A stretch of DNA of 64,000 nucleotides, taken from NCBI GenBank assembly GCA_036250195.1, contig JAVHZZ010000003.1, forward strand, positions 59,251,289 to 59,315,288. Direction: 5' to 3'. Origin of the DNA: Mixophyes australis. Its lineage: Eukaryota; Chordata; Amphibia; Anura; Limnodynastidae. Below, piece after piece: positions 1 through 12,199 of this stretch. Each line of letters begins with the position of its first letter. Positions within the stretch are counted from its first letter, which is position 1. The notes below the pieces were generated by a model that worked only from the letters and a program-made list of their open reading frames with translations, did not search any database and was not told the DNA's origin. The translations under genes and the position numbers were made by a program.

Positions 1-170
1 TACAAATAGCTCATTGAAGAGCAGGAGGTGTTCAAAAAAGGTTTCAGAAAATATCATAACATCATCTAGGTACAACCAGCCACAAGATATTAATTTGAAA
101 TCATATAGGTCTATTGGGGTCATAAATGCTGTCTCCTACCCACTTGCCAGTTTGAGGGTGGAAAACACAG
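1..170 (-). pseudogene. Ty3/Gypsy reverse transcriptase fragment, running off the left edge
   Basis: Read on the minus strand, one frame gives FSTLKLASG, then a stop, then ETAFMTP, LYDF, and the catalytic YLDD box (positions 61-72) followed by VMIFSETFFEHL. This is the order of RT palm motifs in Ty3/Gypsy polymerases. The stop sits where family members have a tyrosine-tryptophan pair, and the segment between the DF and YLDD boxes is far too short, so an internal deletion has joined them. The rest of the element would lie outside the window to the left. It is not closely related to the better-preserved Gypsy copy at 26.9-32.6 kb, whose palm motifs differ. Clearly non-functional. Confidence 0.72.
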
Positions 171-549
171 TACTACTTTGCAGAGCATTAAGAGAGACCC
201 GCACTTTGTACCTCTATGGAAGAACACGTGCCACAGAATGAAATATTAACAGACACGAGGTCTATTTATACAATAGGGGGTTTCCCATAATAGCGTGGAG
301 GAAAAAAGTGCTGTCGTTCTTAAGAGTCTCTTGTTTTGTCAAGCTGGCTAGTTTGGACTATTTTGGGGTCTTTAAGATTGTAGAAAACAGAATTATTTTC
401 AAGAACATTTCGAATTTTTGGGGGGTTTTAATTTTTCTGGAATACTGCAGGACCTTGGATGGGATTTTTTTTTTGGACACCTACAGGACCTGTGGAATAT
501 TATGGTTTTTTTATGTTTGGTTTCAAGCATTATTGAATTAAAATGGCAC

Positions 550-640
550 ATGTTGGCACTTGTGGTTCTCCAAGTGCCAGCATGCCCTGTCTGCCATGGG
601 CATGCTGGTGCTTGTAGTTTTACAAGCACCAGCATGCCCA
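550..640. repeat. tandem hairpins (GCATGCTGG-type palindromic repeat)
   Basis: Positions 598-616 and 621-639 are perfect 19-bp inverted arms around a 4-nt loop. Immediately upstream a second hairpin joins a GGCACTTG arm to a CAAGTGCC arm, and the two hairpins share the GGGCATGCTGG motif. The composition resembles the palindromic ends of hAT-type MITEs found elsewhere in this window, but no 8-bp target duplication was found. Confidence 0.6.
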
Positions 641-956
641 GACTGCTAACGGCAGCTCGGGCTGGCTGGAATTTGTTGTTCCACAAAGTAAAGTAGTGTT
701 TTATGCTTTTTCTTTATGGTTTTTTTCACTTTGTTACCCTACACCCACCACCGCACAGGTGTAGGAAGAGCCTTAATGCTTTCAAATCAGGGCTGCGTAT
801 TCCTAGAGGGAGGGCCTGCATTATTTTTGTAGACCCTACTCCCTAGCGAAACCAGCCCCATGCTGAACAGTCTGAATTTGGTTTGTCATTACACCAGGGG
901 GATCCCCTGCTGCGTGTCCCCCTGCTATAATGCCACCAACCTCGGTGGATTTTTTT

Positions 957-1025
957 AGTGCTGGTTTTCTTAAAGTCAAGGGAACCCTGCCCATTTTTTC
1001 CCTTGATTTTGCGGCAACCAGCACT
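957..1025. repeat. imperfect inverted repeat
   Basis: AGTGCTGGTT (957-966) is exactly complementary to AACCAGCACT (1016-1025), and inner blocks TCAAGGGA and TCCCTTGA also pair. It is probably part of an unclassified repeat that fills roughly 740-1180. No coding content is seen. Confidence 0.55.
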
Positions 1026-1179
1026 AGGCTGGCAGCACTAGGGTTAATAGCATTTTTTTTTTTAAAACCTATTTTTTACAACTGTATAGAGCCGAGCGGC
1101 TGTAATGCCGCTAAATTAGTTGCATCTTTATCTGCATATCTTCATTTTACAGCATTTTATATTTCACCCTTTACCTTTC

Positions 1180-1440
1180 TTGCACAGCCTCCAAAGTTCA
1201 CAAAATGTAGTGGTTCAAGAGCCAATTGCAGGTGCCTAATGGGGGGACCTCAAAGGAGGCAGGGGCTGTCTGAGGGCAGTTATGCATCTGCACCCCCGGG
1301 TCAGTCCCAGTCCCATAGTGGGCTATCTTGGGCTGGGTCACTGGGCCACTTGCATTTTCTTTCCTTTAAAATGTTTCTAATAGGCTGCTGAGCTGAGTCT
1401 TGCCTCCCAGGCTACAATTTGCCAGCCAGCCCGTGAAAGG
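1180..1440 (-). repeat. unclassified dispersed repeat, second copy near 46.0 kb
   Basis: Reverse-complemented, about 1300-1420 aligns by eye with 46000-46110. Both contain a TAGCCTGGG block, then CTCAGCAGCCTATTAG, ACATTTTAA, a GTGGCCCAG block and ACCCAGCCC. The shared stretch is about 100 bp. A 153-codon open frame crosses this region on the plus strand but has no recognisable domain and overlaps the repeat, so I do not call it a gene. Confidence 0.6.
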
Positions 1441-1650
1441 AGGGGGATGACCGCCTCCAGATGTGCATGGATAATTCTTCACCAGGAAAACATTCTCTGG
1501 TTGCAAGACTTTTTATGATTTCACTTTTCTCAAGTAATGTTGGTTACTAATGAAGAGGAGCTGTTTTTTTTTCACCTAAAATAGCCTATTGAATGGAATG
1601 CACTGCAGGCACATCAAGGTCTTGCACCATTGTATAATGAGTGTGTCTAA

Positions 1651-2426
1651 TACCGCTTTCATACTGCCGCCCCGGCAATATCCCGGGTTTTTCAAGCCGG
1701 GTTTTTGCCGGGGCTTGGAGCGTCCCAGCTCAGAAACACCATTCATACTGCACCTCGGACCCGGGAATTTCCCGGGTTGACCCCATTCATACTCCACAAG
1801 TCTGTGCCCTGGCAATTTGTGGGAGTCATCAGCAACAAGTTTTCATTGGCTGAAAACATTTTTTTTTTAGTAATAGTCTGCTTTTCTGCTGTTTTGTCCA
1901 TAAAGATGTGTGAGTGTATCTTATAAGATATTTTAATTTTTATTGTTCTATTGTATCATTTGTAAACAATCAGACATTTCTTCAGTGTTTCCACCAATTC
2001 CGTTCTGTACTGCTCACCGCTCCGTACTTTACTTTAGTCACCTATGTGCGACCTTTCTCTTTCGTTGGTTTCTTATAGTGTGGATGATAGAAGTAGTTGT
2101 TTCAGTCCATACTGTTGTTTTCCGCTCGAGGTTTTTTTTCCTGGTTTTATGTATGCAGTTAATGTAAATATTGTGAGTATTACAGGTCAGACAGCCAATC
2201 AGCTTGTTTTCTGTCAACCCGGGTTGAAAAACCCGGGTTGCACCATTCATAGTGCAGGCAACCCGGGTCCGACCCGGGAATTACCCCTCGATAAATCCCT
2301 GGTTGAAGACCCGGGTTTTTAGACCCGGGATTTTTGACTTGTATCATTCATACTGCACCAAGACCCGGGTCGTTTGAGCTCGCCCCGGCAAAAACCCGGA
2401 ATTTTGGTGCAGTATGAATGGGGGTA
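1651..2426. mobile_element. GC-rich MITE with many CCCGGG palindromes; target duplication TAA
   Basis: The ends are inverted: 5' TACCGCTTTCATACTGC against 3' GCAGTATGAATGGGGGTA, continuing inward as GCCCCGGCAA...CCCGGG against AAACCCGG...GGGCGA. TAA lies directly outside both ends (1648-1650 and 2427-2429), a target duplication expected of PIF/Harbinger; a TA duplication (Tc1/mariner type) is also possible because the next two bases are TA on both sides. The end regions hold about a dozen CCCGGG or near-identical palindromes and repeated CATTCATACTGCACC blocks. The middle (about 1830-2210) is AT-rich and codes for nothing recognised. A non-autonomous element. Confidence 0.75.
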
Positions 2427-2429
2427 TAA

Positions 2430-4535
2430 GATATGGGTTATAGAGGTGGAGTTTATGAAGATGAGATTCATTTACCCAATTCTGATACTTACCATTATAA
2501 CTAGACTGCTATGCACAATTTAATGTTTTTTTAATACTTGACCTTTAACGCTACCAGATATCAAACAATTGCTTTAGTCCTTGTAATCACTATTACCCTC
2601 AATTTCAGCAGGAACCGCCTGAAATTAGGTTTCTACGATTGAAATCCAATATGCTGTGATTATTTATGGTCATATTAAGAGAATTACATGCTAAATGATT
2701 GAAAGCAAATCCAGATGTTCCTTCAACTTTTATAACCTTTCGTTCAATATATTTTGTTCATTTGGGCATAAACTCCTAATTCCTTCAGATTTCCTCTTTT
2801 TTTCCTTCAATTTTATATATTTGACATCTGCTCTTTGTCCCAAGTGAATGTTAAGTATTTCTCAATAAAAATCTAAGCAGTCTTTGTATTTATACTTTTT
2901 GGTTTGAAATATATGAATAAGTAAATGGAAAAATTAGATAAATTATTGTATAGTCCACGGGTTCACGAAATGGTAGATGACATAAAGGTGACGGGGACCT
3001 TTATTGGCTTTAGGAGTTAACAACTGTTTTGGTAGTTTGAAAGTTTGTTGGGTCTTTATAGAGTTGTTTTAAGTCTTATGGAAAAATTGTTATCGCACAA
3101 GGAATGGGACTAGTCTCATTAGTAAGATCAATCGAAAATCATTTATTTAAACTGTATTGTTGAGGTGGTGCTCTTCCAACATAATTCAACAATAATACCT
3201 TAAAGACCAGAGTTGGAACTATTTTGAACACTGGTCTTTAAGGTAGAGTTGTTTTAAACAAGTTGACAAGTGCTGAAACAATTCTGTGTTGAATGAGATG
3301 TTTGTGGAAAATAAATGCTATTTTTTTTGAGAAATAACAAATTTGTTACAATTCTGTTTGCTGTACTTAAGTTATTTGTGTGATTCAAAATAATAAAACA
3401 GACAAACATCAACTTCTACCCTTCTTTAAAAGTAAAAATATACAAAAAACATTTTTTTATAATAGTGATTTAAGTCATTTAAGCTCTATGCACTGTTTGC
3501 AATATAGTTGAAGGATATGCCAAAATTAACTATGTTGAGCTAAATTATACTCTGTTAGCTTTTATATTAGGTATGGAATAAAAAAATGTTTAATACAGAA
3601 ATGGTCATTTATGGCTGCAAAAATGCAGACCTGCAGTATAGACATTTTCGCGCAAACGCACTGAATGACCACTTTAAATGATTATTTTTATGTTTTTTAT
3701 TTTTTGTTACAAAGCGCTATATACAGTATTTTTTCATTTCAAACTTTCAAACTGTCCTACTCCAGTGATGATCACAAAATCCCATAGATAAGAGTAGCGA
3801 TAATATATGACATCAATACCTTCACAAGGAGGATACAAAGAAGGATATATTTATTTTGCAGACAGGATATAGTGTCACAGTAAAACACAAGCATATCACA
3901 GTCTTGCTTGAAATATTACATTATCTGAGCCAAATCCATTTCCTGCAGCAGGTAATGAACCCAGATTACACTGAATCTCGTCATAAATGAACATCTTGTG
4001 TTGAATTTGTACAAAAATAGCAATGTGCTGTTTTTATGGTTTAATGCTTTATGCTATTGTTTCATGTGCGTGTAGCTTTTACGGCCTCCTAAGCTACTAG
4101 TGGTAATGAAATTGCAGCTGGTGGCAATTGTGTCCTCTAGGTGTTTATAATCACAGTATAACAATGAGTTACTGTTTGTCACCTGGTCAGTGGAAACCTG
4201 GACAGCAATCTCATAGGATAAACATGATGTTATTTACAGCTGTAGCAAATGTTATTCACATGGATACTATCAGGGATAGAACTACTTTATATATGTGGAA
4301 TTAATACAGTGGATCTCATGTAAGGTATGCACTGGATGTGCAGTGCCGAAAGGCTTGGTTTTTTCATCGGCGCGTTGAGATGGTCCATCCAGCTCATATC
4401 AAGGTGTTAGTTACCTACTATTCTGGAAGCAGGAGGCTTCCGAATTTCTAGTTCTCCCAGACTCATGGGGGAGCAATGCACCCTCATGCATTCACAACAA
4501 ATCATGCCACCCTGGCCCTGCCCCAGCTGCATGAT
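2430..4535. other. AT-rich spacer without recognised genes
   Basis: No convincing coding region. The only structure I see is a small hairpin: ACCTTAAAGACCAG at 3197-3210 and its exact complement at 3231-3244. Near 4320-4500 the base composition rises and there is repeat-like sequence leading into the L2 tail, which I could not classify. Confidence 0.5.
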
Positions 4536-5075
4536 GACATTATTATTATTATTATTATTATTATCTTTTATTTATAAGGCGCCACAAAGGGTCCGTAGCG
4601 CAGTACATGACATATACAGAAAGCAGTGATCCGTAAAACACAACATGAAGAACAAAATACAAAGACCAGACATACTGAATGAATAAAAATACAGGTAACA
4701 TGGTAATGTAGATCAAATTAAATGAGGGACAGTGAGTGACGATAGTAATCAGCGGGAAGTAGGCCTAAGCGTAAGAAAACAGAGCTAGGTAAGCAGGCCA
4801 AGAGGTACAGAGAGTGATGGAACATTAGAAGAAGAACACAAGGAAAGAGGGCCCTGCTCATGAGAGCTTACATCCTAAAGGAAAGAGGGAGACACAAATA
4901 GGGTGGTACTAACTGGGGGTGAAAGCCAGGACAAGGGAGTTAGAAGGAGGGCTGATACACTTGAATAAAGAAATGAGTTCTTAAGGGCACGCTTCAACCC
5001 TTTGAGAGTAGAGGTTAACCTTATGGAACGCAGAAGATCATTCCACAGCTGAGGAGCAGCCCGGGCAACATGAAT
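4536..5075 (-). mobile_element. L2-clade LINE, 3' end fragment
   Basis: The left end is the element's 3' tail: an (ATT)n run (about 4540-4564) next to TTTATAAGGCGCCAC. On the minus strand this reads as GTGGCGCCTTATAAATAAA followed by a TAA microsatellite, a usual L2 tail. Further right are the conserved blocks GGGCCCTGCTCATGAGAGC and CTTACATCCTAAAG. The same blocks occur at 13.8, 42.3 and 61.8 kb, and the 42.3-kb copy continues into an L2 reverse transcriptase, which is what identifies this family. Confidence 0.75.
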
Positions 5076-5593
5076 ATCGGCAATTCACAGGGGAGGCACA
5101 ATGATGCAGTTTGCATGGTCATGCCCCCTGCACTAGGCACCAGGTTCTAGAATGTTGGCAAGTCTGATTGAGGTGCGCACCTGCTGTCTGCTCTCAGGAG
5201 ACACCTCTGCATGTGACGTGTGCGGAGAGGTGAGGAACGTCTAAATCTAAACCTCATTTAAGTCTTCAATTAGTCATAAGAGAGAGGGGAGAATATGTCT
5301 TTTTACATCTGGTAATTTGTATTACATGTGATACTACCTAGAAATGAGCTTCTCAGCCAAAGTGCACCTGGATAGCACCCCATTAAAAGTATGGGATGAG
5401 GCCTGAACTCAGAGCTGGTGCAACAAACAAACATGTTTGCACCTAAAAATGCGCCCTCTCCACCCTTTGACCTCAAGTGTCAGATGTTTAGTGGTCCAAT
5501 AAGTAGACTCTTTCTGAGACAGGCTCTATGATGGTTATTGTACTTTCTTTTACAGGATTGTATCTATTAAGGAAGTCCCATCTGTAAACAATA

Positions 5594-5914
5594 AGGGCTT
5601 GAGTCATTAAGGAGAGCAAAGCAAAAAAAGGAGTAAGCTTGTTCCTGTACAAACCATGTTACAATGCAAGGGGTGCAAATTAGTTTATTAGTTTATTATT
5701 TTACACAAGTTAAATTCTGGCTGTTTTTTCATATAGCACTCAAATAGTTGATAGTTTTATTTTTACACTGAAATTTAAAGTTCATCCAGGACATACCCTA
5801 GCTCAACTATAAATCTGTCTCCACATTTTAAATTTACCTCCCATTCCAATGCTACATGGTTCTCTCCAGGTGCAAAGTTACTCCTTTTGTATGCTCCTTA
5901 ATGACTCAGGCCCT
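5594..5914. mobile_element. non-autonomous DNA element with TIR GGGCCTGATTCATTAAGGA-type
   Basis: The termini are inverted: AGGGCTTGAGTCATTAAGGAG at the left, CTCCTTAATGACTCAGGCCCT at the right. The interior contains an AACCATGTTACAATGCAAGG block and a TTAAATTCTGGCTGTTTTTTC block. Both recur at 23110-23246 (left part only) and, inverted, at about 60100-60407. No coding capacity. Confidence 0.72.
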
Positions 5915-8535
5915 CAGCATATAAGCTGAATCGACAGAAAAGACTTCTGGGAAATGGTAATCACATGGCCGCCATTTGAGTCAATGTTTTCCACAATGGG
6001 TTATTAAGGGATTACCCTTGTTAAAACTCATTGGTGAAGAATAGAAGTGGAACAATGTGATGACTTATGGGAATCTGTAAACTATCCCTTAAAATCAATA
6101 TATGGCATTTCCTGGAAGTGTATTCTCCAATTGATGTGGCCTATTTTCTAGTTAAGTTGGTTGCCCACAGGCATGATCACCTTTTACATTCAGTGATAAC
6201 CAAAACTTGCATTCAGTGGGATCAACAGCAGACATTCCATTGACTGCAATACATTCACTTGTATTGAATATAAGTAAACAGAGAAGGCATCATCCAAAAA
6301 ATTGCCCCATGCCAGGAAGGCTACGGACTGCAAGAGGATGTGTGTATAGAGTCACTGGAATCCATGTGCTCCATTCTATTACCAATCTACATGCTTTTAG
6401 TAGCTCTAGTAAAAGTATGATTTTTAATGCACTGACCTTTGGCAGATATATATATTTTCTGTTTCTTAGCGTTTAGTGTTTCATTATGTCCCTAATATAC
6501 CCCCATTACATGAATGAAAACAATGTTCTGTATAATGCATACCATGTACGAAACTTCAGTTTCCTTCATTACAGATCACACTGTGTTTAAAAAAAAAATG
6601 CCAAATTCTGTCCTATCAACAGCGCCTAGTAGATTCCCAGTTGGTTATGTTTCATACAACATAGTCAATATCGTCTGATTCAGGTCCAGCCGAGAAGATG
6701 ACTTGTTTATAGAAAAAGTGCCAGAAAATTTCAGACTGAAAATTAAATTGAAACAGATGTAAACAGTAACCGGGATTCTCTGATAAGGTCTAAAAGTCAA
6801 ACAGCATATTAAGTTTAGGATGCTTGGGACTGGGAAGTCAGAATCTATTGTGTCAGCACTCACTTTCTGTGTCGTTCTATCTTTGTTTACCCTCATGTTT
6901 TCATGGGCATAGAGGGACATGTATAAAACATTAGGATGTAAATGCACAGAGAACATAAAAATAATTTAAATGGAATAATGCAAATTAGGGTGTTTGCACT
7001 TTATAGAATATTGCAGAGAATTTAGACAACTGTAGAATGTCATTATGAAGCAATGTAGGAAGAATAATAATGATTATTGGGTAATATAATTACCTTATTC
7101 AACTGTATTAAGTGGTCTATTTAACAAGCCGTGAAGAGCGAAAATGCAGATGTAAACGCCAGCAAAATGCTCTTCCACCGCTTTTTCATTTTTAACAAAG
7201 AGTTAATGCCGGAGAAATCAGAGATTTATCCATACTTAACCTAATTACCGTCACTTAGACCTCTAAGGGGACAGCAGCACTAAGCAATTTATTATCTGCA
7301 AATAGCTTTGCTTTTCGCAGCAAAGTAATGTGATCCCAGGATGGCGTTACTGGTCTTTTTAATTGAGTTCCAGCTGCTGCCTCTCCGACTCCGCTGGATC
7401 CCTCATGGGTGAAAGCGCTATGCGCATCTTTATGTGGAGCTACAGTGCTGCATGTATTACTGATTCTGATTCCCAACTGCATATACCTATAAGCCAACAA
7501 GCACAAACCTATGTCACTTTGTTGTATGTTGTAACCACCTATATATGGTGCTGCGTAAACATTGTGGCACCTTATAAGTAAAATATTATAAGAATAATAA
7601 CAACACCCACTCTATGTCAGGATTAGAGATGCTCAGGATCGGTTCCCCTAGAACCGAACACACCCAAACTTAGCAGATCTGAGTACAACTTTCACACACC
7701 CTCGGAATTGAAAATGAGGCAACACGTCATTGTTACGTCGTTGGATCTCAGTGTCCTTTATCCTTCAACCACAATACTTAATACAGTCTATTCTTTTACC
7801 ATGTCCAACTGTATAAAGGTGTTCCCTGGCCAAGCGGTAGAAATGAACTCCGGCCAGATCAGCAATGTAACAGTAGTCCTGAGGTAGTTATTATGGAGAT
7901 CCAAGGTGGATACACCGTACAAAAAGACTCCAAAGTGTCCGGTCAAACTGTTACCGAGGTTCAGTGGTCCTGATACTGTGGTCGCAGCAAGTAAGCCTTT
8001 GGGTTCCTCGAATCCTTCCGAAGTTCTTATTTCTAGCCAAGCTTTTATTCCCTGGCCAAGCTGTTGGGCTCATAGACAGAAATGTTCCCATCCAAGCTGC
8101 TGCTGCTGTGCTCTTTGGATCATGCGGAAGTCCTGGGCCACTTGGCCAAGAGCTCTCTAACAAGATGGTAGTGAGAAGACGCAGCAGGTGGACAGATACA
8201 CAAGCAGCTCCCGATGGTGCAAAGTTTATTCCTAGCAAGATGGTTCGGAGAAGACGTGTCTGAGTCACAGAAGTTCAGGCAGGCACCACGATTGAGCTGG
8301 TAAGAGGCGACTCTAACACCAGGTTTAGCAGAATCCTGCACATACTCACGTTCTCCTGCGGGGTCTATGTGGTGTCCCCCCTACTGTGTTAGAGGTCAGA
8401 AGTATGTCTCTGATTGTCTTAATCCTTGTTTATGAAGCAAACTTCCCTGTTTTAAGTTTAACCCCCTTCCCTCATTTTATGACATAGAAGGGTTTTTACA
8501 CAGCTCAGACTTCCTGTTTTGCCTGTAAGGTGGTG
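5915..8535. other. spacer without recognised genes
   Basis: Open frames here are short and carry no family motif. Between about 7620 and 8400 the sequence becomes GC-richer and looks repetitive (repeated GGCCAAG and AACAAGATGGT blocks), possibly an old LTR-type repeat, but I found no terminal TG/CA pair with matching target duplications. The class is left open. Confidence 0.45.
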
Positions 8536-8543
8536 CTTGGCCA

Positions 8544-9152
8544 CAGGGGCGTAGGAACCGAAGGGGGGGGGGGGGGGGGGGGGAGCAGGGGGGCATTTCT
8601 CCCCCACGATTTCTGTTGGGTGTGCAAAGACTGTGTTCTGCCCCCCCCCCTCCCCATGAACTTCTACACAAAAGCGATTGAGAATGAATGAAAGTCACAT
8701 AGCAATCTGAATTTATAGCACATACCATAACCAGTGAGGCAGTGACTATAGCTTTAAATATACTCCTAATCAAATGAGATTAGTCTGTCAACGAAATCTG
8801 AATGAAAACTAGGTTAATGACTATGAACAACATATATTTTTAAGATGAACAAACTAATTTATCTATCGTTCTAAGAGCTATTGTACGAATTGGCAGTTAA
8901 TATTAATGATCATATTTATTTATTAATGTATAAATACATTTTTATTGTGAAATAAACAATAAAACTGGGGTTGGTCAACCACTGAAACACTGACAAAAAT
9001 TAACATAGGATTGGGAGTCTTTGTATATCTACAGTCACTGTTACAACTGTCGTAAAATGAAACACCAAACGTGAGAAAAAGGGGCTCCAATCCCTATAGT
9101 AGTTCTTAGCCTTTTGACCCCCCCATGAAAATTTTCGTTCCTACGCCCCATA
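8544..9152. mobile_element. non-autonomous hAT-type element with internal poly-G tract
   Basis: The left end CAGGGGCGTAGGAAC (8544-8558) is matched by GTTCCTACGCCCC near 9137-9150. CTTGGCCA (8536-8543) and CATGGCCG (9153-9160) are a plausible degraded 8-bp target duplication, 6 of 8 identical. Inside the left end is an uninterrupted G run of more than 20 bases (about 8561-8583) and a C run near 8640. No transposase is encoded. Confidence 0.65.
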
Positions 9153-9415
9153 CATGGCCGAGAACTAGAGATGCATCCATTTTGTAATCCATGGTAATAC
9201 CTGCAAGCCTTCTGGCTATATTTATATTTGACAACCAGGTGACTTTGTGTCAATATAGTATCCCCAGATGAAAGAATAAGTGGCTGGGTATTTACAGTCC
9301 GCAATAGTGAGACATCAAAGCTTAAATTCATAAATGTAATATTCCACACAGTCGTGACGATATCTGGTTGACAGCTGGGGAATGTTATTGGTCCAGTCCA
9401 TGTTGTCACACTCTA

Positions 9416-9591
9416 GGGGGTATATTTACTAAACTACGGGTTTGAAAAAGTGGAGATGTTGCCTATAGCAGCCATTCAGATTCTAGCTGTCATTTTGTAG
9501 ACTGTACTAAATAAATGATAACTAGAATCTGATTGGTTGCTATAGGCAACATCTCCACTTTTTCAACTCCGCAGTTTAGTAAATTTATCCC
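9416..9591. mobile_element. palindromic MITE (copy 1 of 3)
   Basis: Near-palindromic element of about 175 bp. Its arms carry TTTACTAAACT, GGGTTTGAAAAAGTGGAGA, TGTTGCCTATAGCA and AGATTCTAGCTGTCAT. The other copies are at 25882-26056 and 36623-36799. Superfamily not determined. Confidence 0.8.
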
Positions 9592-9986
9592 ATGTCTATA
9601 AAACAACAGAATGACAATTACCCTAATATTTACCAATTGTACCATCCCCCCAATATTTTTCCATGCTACCCCTGCTCTACAGCAACTACTTTCACTTTAA
9701 GGAAAAGAACACATTGGAGTTTGATCTGTGTTTAAAAAAAGCAAGTTCAGCACAATGTGAGGTAAAAAATAGAATGCAAACCTTTGTCCCTGGACCCTAT
9801 GACATTGTTAGTCCATGTATAATGTATATGTATATACTATACATATATTGGTTCTCTATACTCAATAGACCTAGCCGATTACTGTGTAGGATAAATATTT
9901 AGGATATTAGTATTTGTGTTAATGTAACGAAGGGAAGAATCAGGGAAAACATTTTTCCCCTCTTTTTGTCTGTTTTTACCCTAGAT

Positions 9987-10134
9987 CAGGCCTGTCCAAC
10001 CTGCGGCCCTCCAGATGTTGTGAAACTACAAGTCCCAGCATGCCCTTCCAGCTATCAACAGGTTGTCTACTAGCAAAGCATGCTGGGGCTTGAAGTTTCA
10101 CAACACCTGGAGGGCCGCAGGTTGGACAGGCCTG
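9987..10134. mobile_element. 148-bp hAT MITE (copy 1)
   Basis: Terminal inverted repeats start CAGGCCTGTCCAACCTGC and end with the complement. The element is flanked by 8-bp duplications CCCTAGAT (9979-9986) and CCCTAGAC (10135-10142), with one mismatch. The 8-bp duplication and CAG...CTG ends place it in hAT. The second copy, at 24913-25060, has the same length and is inserted in the opposite orientation. Confidence 0.88.
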
Positions 10135-10142
10135 CCCTAGAC

Positions 10143-11500
10143 TATGAAATGAAAAGTTGTTTGTTCTACAAAAAAAAAGCTCTAGCAGTTACAAAAACAA
10201 CAACATAAAATATTCTTGTGTTTGCTAAGAAGAGAAAAGTTATTTCCTGTGGAATATGCACATGGCCAGAATGTCAAAATTGACATTGTCATAAAGGTGA
10301 GAAAATCATCTCGTTATGAAGTAATTATGTGTTTATTAAGGATAAAAGAAGAAACCTAAATTGAACCTCTCTCACATTACCCAATTGACCTACCCAGAAA
10401 AAAAACCTCAGAAAAGAAAAAGAAAGCTTTTATGTCAGATACAATTTGTCTCAGATTTGTCATCCTTAGAGCCAGTGGGATAAAATATTCGCTAGAGAAT
10501 TCCTTGCGTTGAACTTGAAAATACCGTGCCCATGTGCCATTTGTGTTATAAAGTAAATAAATTGTATGCAACAAAAATAATTCTCATAGAGGAAATTATC
10601 CATAATGTGTGAGTTTGTTGCTCTCAAGCTCAGCAAATGTTTTTAAAAATGCTTAAGGTATTTTATGCAAATGAGTCAAATTTAGTCGTGTTGCTCACTT
10701 AGGGCCTGAAGCTGATTTGAACTTGCGCCTTTTCTCATAGCGTAAATTGCAAAAAGTGCATCGTGCATGTCCACAAAGGGAGCACACACATATGTGTACA
10801 TGCAGAGTTGCATGTATCTGGTACGTGGACACAGGAGGTGGAATGGGGAAGGTCTAACGACTCAGAATATGGATGTAAATACGCTATTTTTATAGGCGCC
10901 TTTTTAAAGTGTAAATTACAGTCAACATTAACAATATGCAGAACTAGCACATCTAACAGTTACTTTAAAGCTCCATTTAAAAGAAATTGTTCACACATGT
11001 AAAACTGATTAATTAGCGTTTACTAACTCTGAAATGCTTTTTCTTTATTATTATAGATTATTGTCTATTATTGAGGAGGGGTAACTAAATGTCAGCTGTA
11101 GCGTGCATTGCTACTAAAAGGGTGATATTGACATAAGATGTGGACTAGAATTTCACAGGCATATGGAAGCATACAGTGAGCAAGTTCTACATTTGTTGAG
11201 CTGTTCTGACATTCAGCGAAAGACAATAGGATGTGGTGGCGTTGTGGTACATCTCCTCTCTGATAGCACTTTTTGACCAGATAAACATTTGTATTTTTAA
11301 CTTATTTTAATAACTGATGTTATTTGTTGAAATTAAAATATTTTACTACACATAAGTGGCTTTTCTGGCTGTGTCATGGTGTTTGGTTGGTGTTTAGGCA
11401 TTTTACAGAACCATTATTGAATTGAGAAAAGAGAACTTTCATAGTATAATTGAGATAAAGAAAAAGATGATTAACAAAAATATAAAGTACGGAACACTTT
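10143..11500. other. spacer without recognised genes
   Basis: AT-rich sequence with short, featureless open frames. I see no transposon ends or repeats beyond small A or T runs. Confidence 0.5.
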
Positions 11501-11504
11501 GAAT

Positions 11505-12196
11505 CTGATTCATCGATTTTGAGCATATCGTACGCAAAATCACTCGGCACATGGCCAGAACTGGGAGATACATCCGTGAACGCAGCCCTGTAAGGACACT
11601 TACTTATGATTTTGGGGAGAGAACGGGACAGGGAAGGGGCATTTTTCCGTAGTCAATATACAGTAGGGGTGTGCCAATCTCAAGCAGATTCAGCCACGTC
11701 CGAATCAAGCTCTGAGAGTCTCAAAGTCACTTGTTTTTCTGTCGTATCTCTTGCTCCAGCTACAGGTCTAGCCTAAGTCCTGAGTACTAGTGATGACAAT
11801 CTCGTATGCATGCTATAACATGTGTTTGCAATCAGAAGCAACTGTAAAAATGTATTTTATGTTCCTTAGACATTAAGGACACATTAATAAATGTTTTTCA
11901 TAAGTTACTATTTTTTTATATACTGTTTGATCATTAATGCCTTTATTATAACAGGTGGCATTAATTATATATATTTTTTTCTGTGCGTTTCTTTGGCGAA
12001 TTTATATTCCACGTAAGTATTGGCCATATCATGCAGTGTCTTGTATAGTAGATCACAGCAGACCTACACTAAAGTTCAACAGCTCATGTATCTTGAGATC
12101 TGTGCCTTGATGAATTTGGGAGTGTGCAATGCCAAAATACGTGCGTGTAATACCAAACGCAGCTTGCGCTCAGTATGCGTGCCTGGATGAATCAAG
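11505..12196. mobile_element. non-autonomous inverted-repeat element (GGGCCTGAT family, copy 1)
   Basis: CTGATTCATCGATTTTGAGCA at the left faces a complementary TGGATGAATCAAG at the right. The interior block GCATGCTATAACATGTGTTTGCAATC with GCAACTGTAAAAATG and TTAGACATTAA matches the element at 59.0-60.7 kb (about 59990-60080) and more weakly 37.4-38.2 kb. Ends are degraded and the duplication is unclear. Confidence 0.55.
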
Positions 12197-12199
12197 ACC

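Noticed and set aside
930..1391. 153-codon open frame with hydrophobic segments
   Set aside because: It lies across an inverted repeat and a dispersed repeat shared with 46 kb; no motif supports a gene.
7800..8400. LTR or solo LTR
   Set aside because: GC-rich and LTR-like in feel, but no TG/CA ends with matching flanking duplications could be found.
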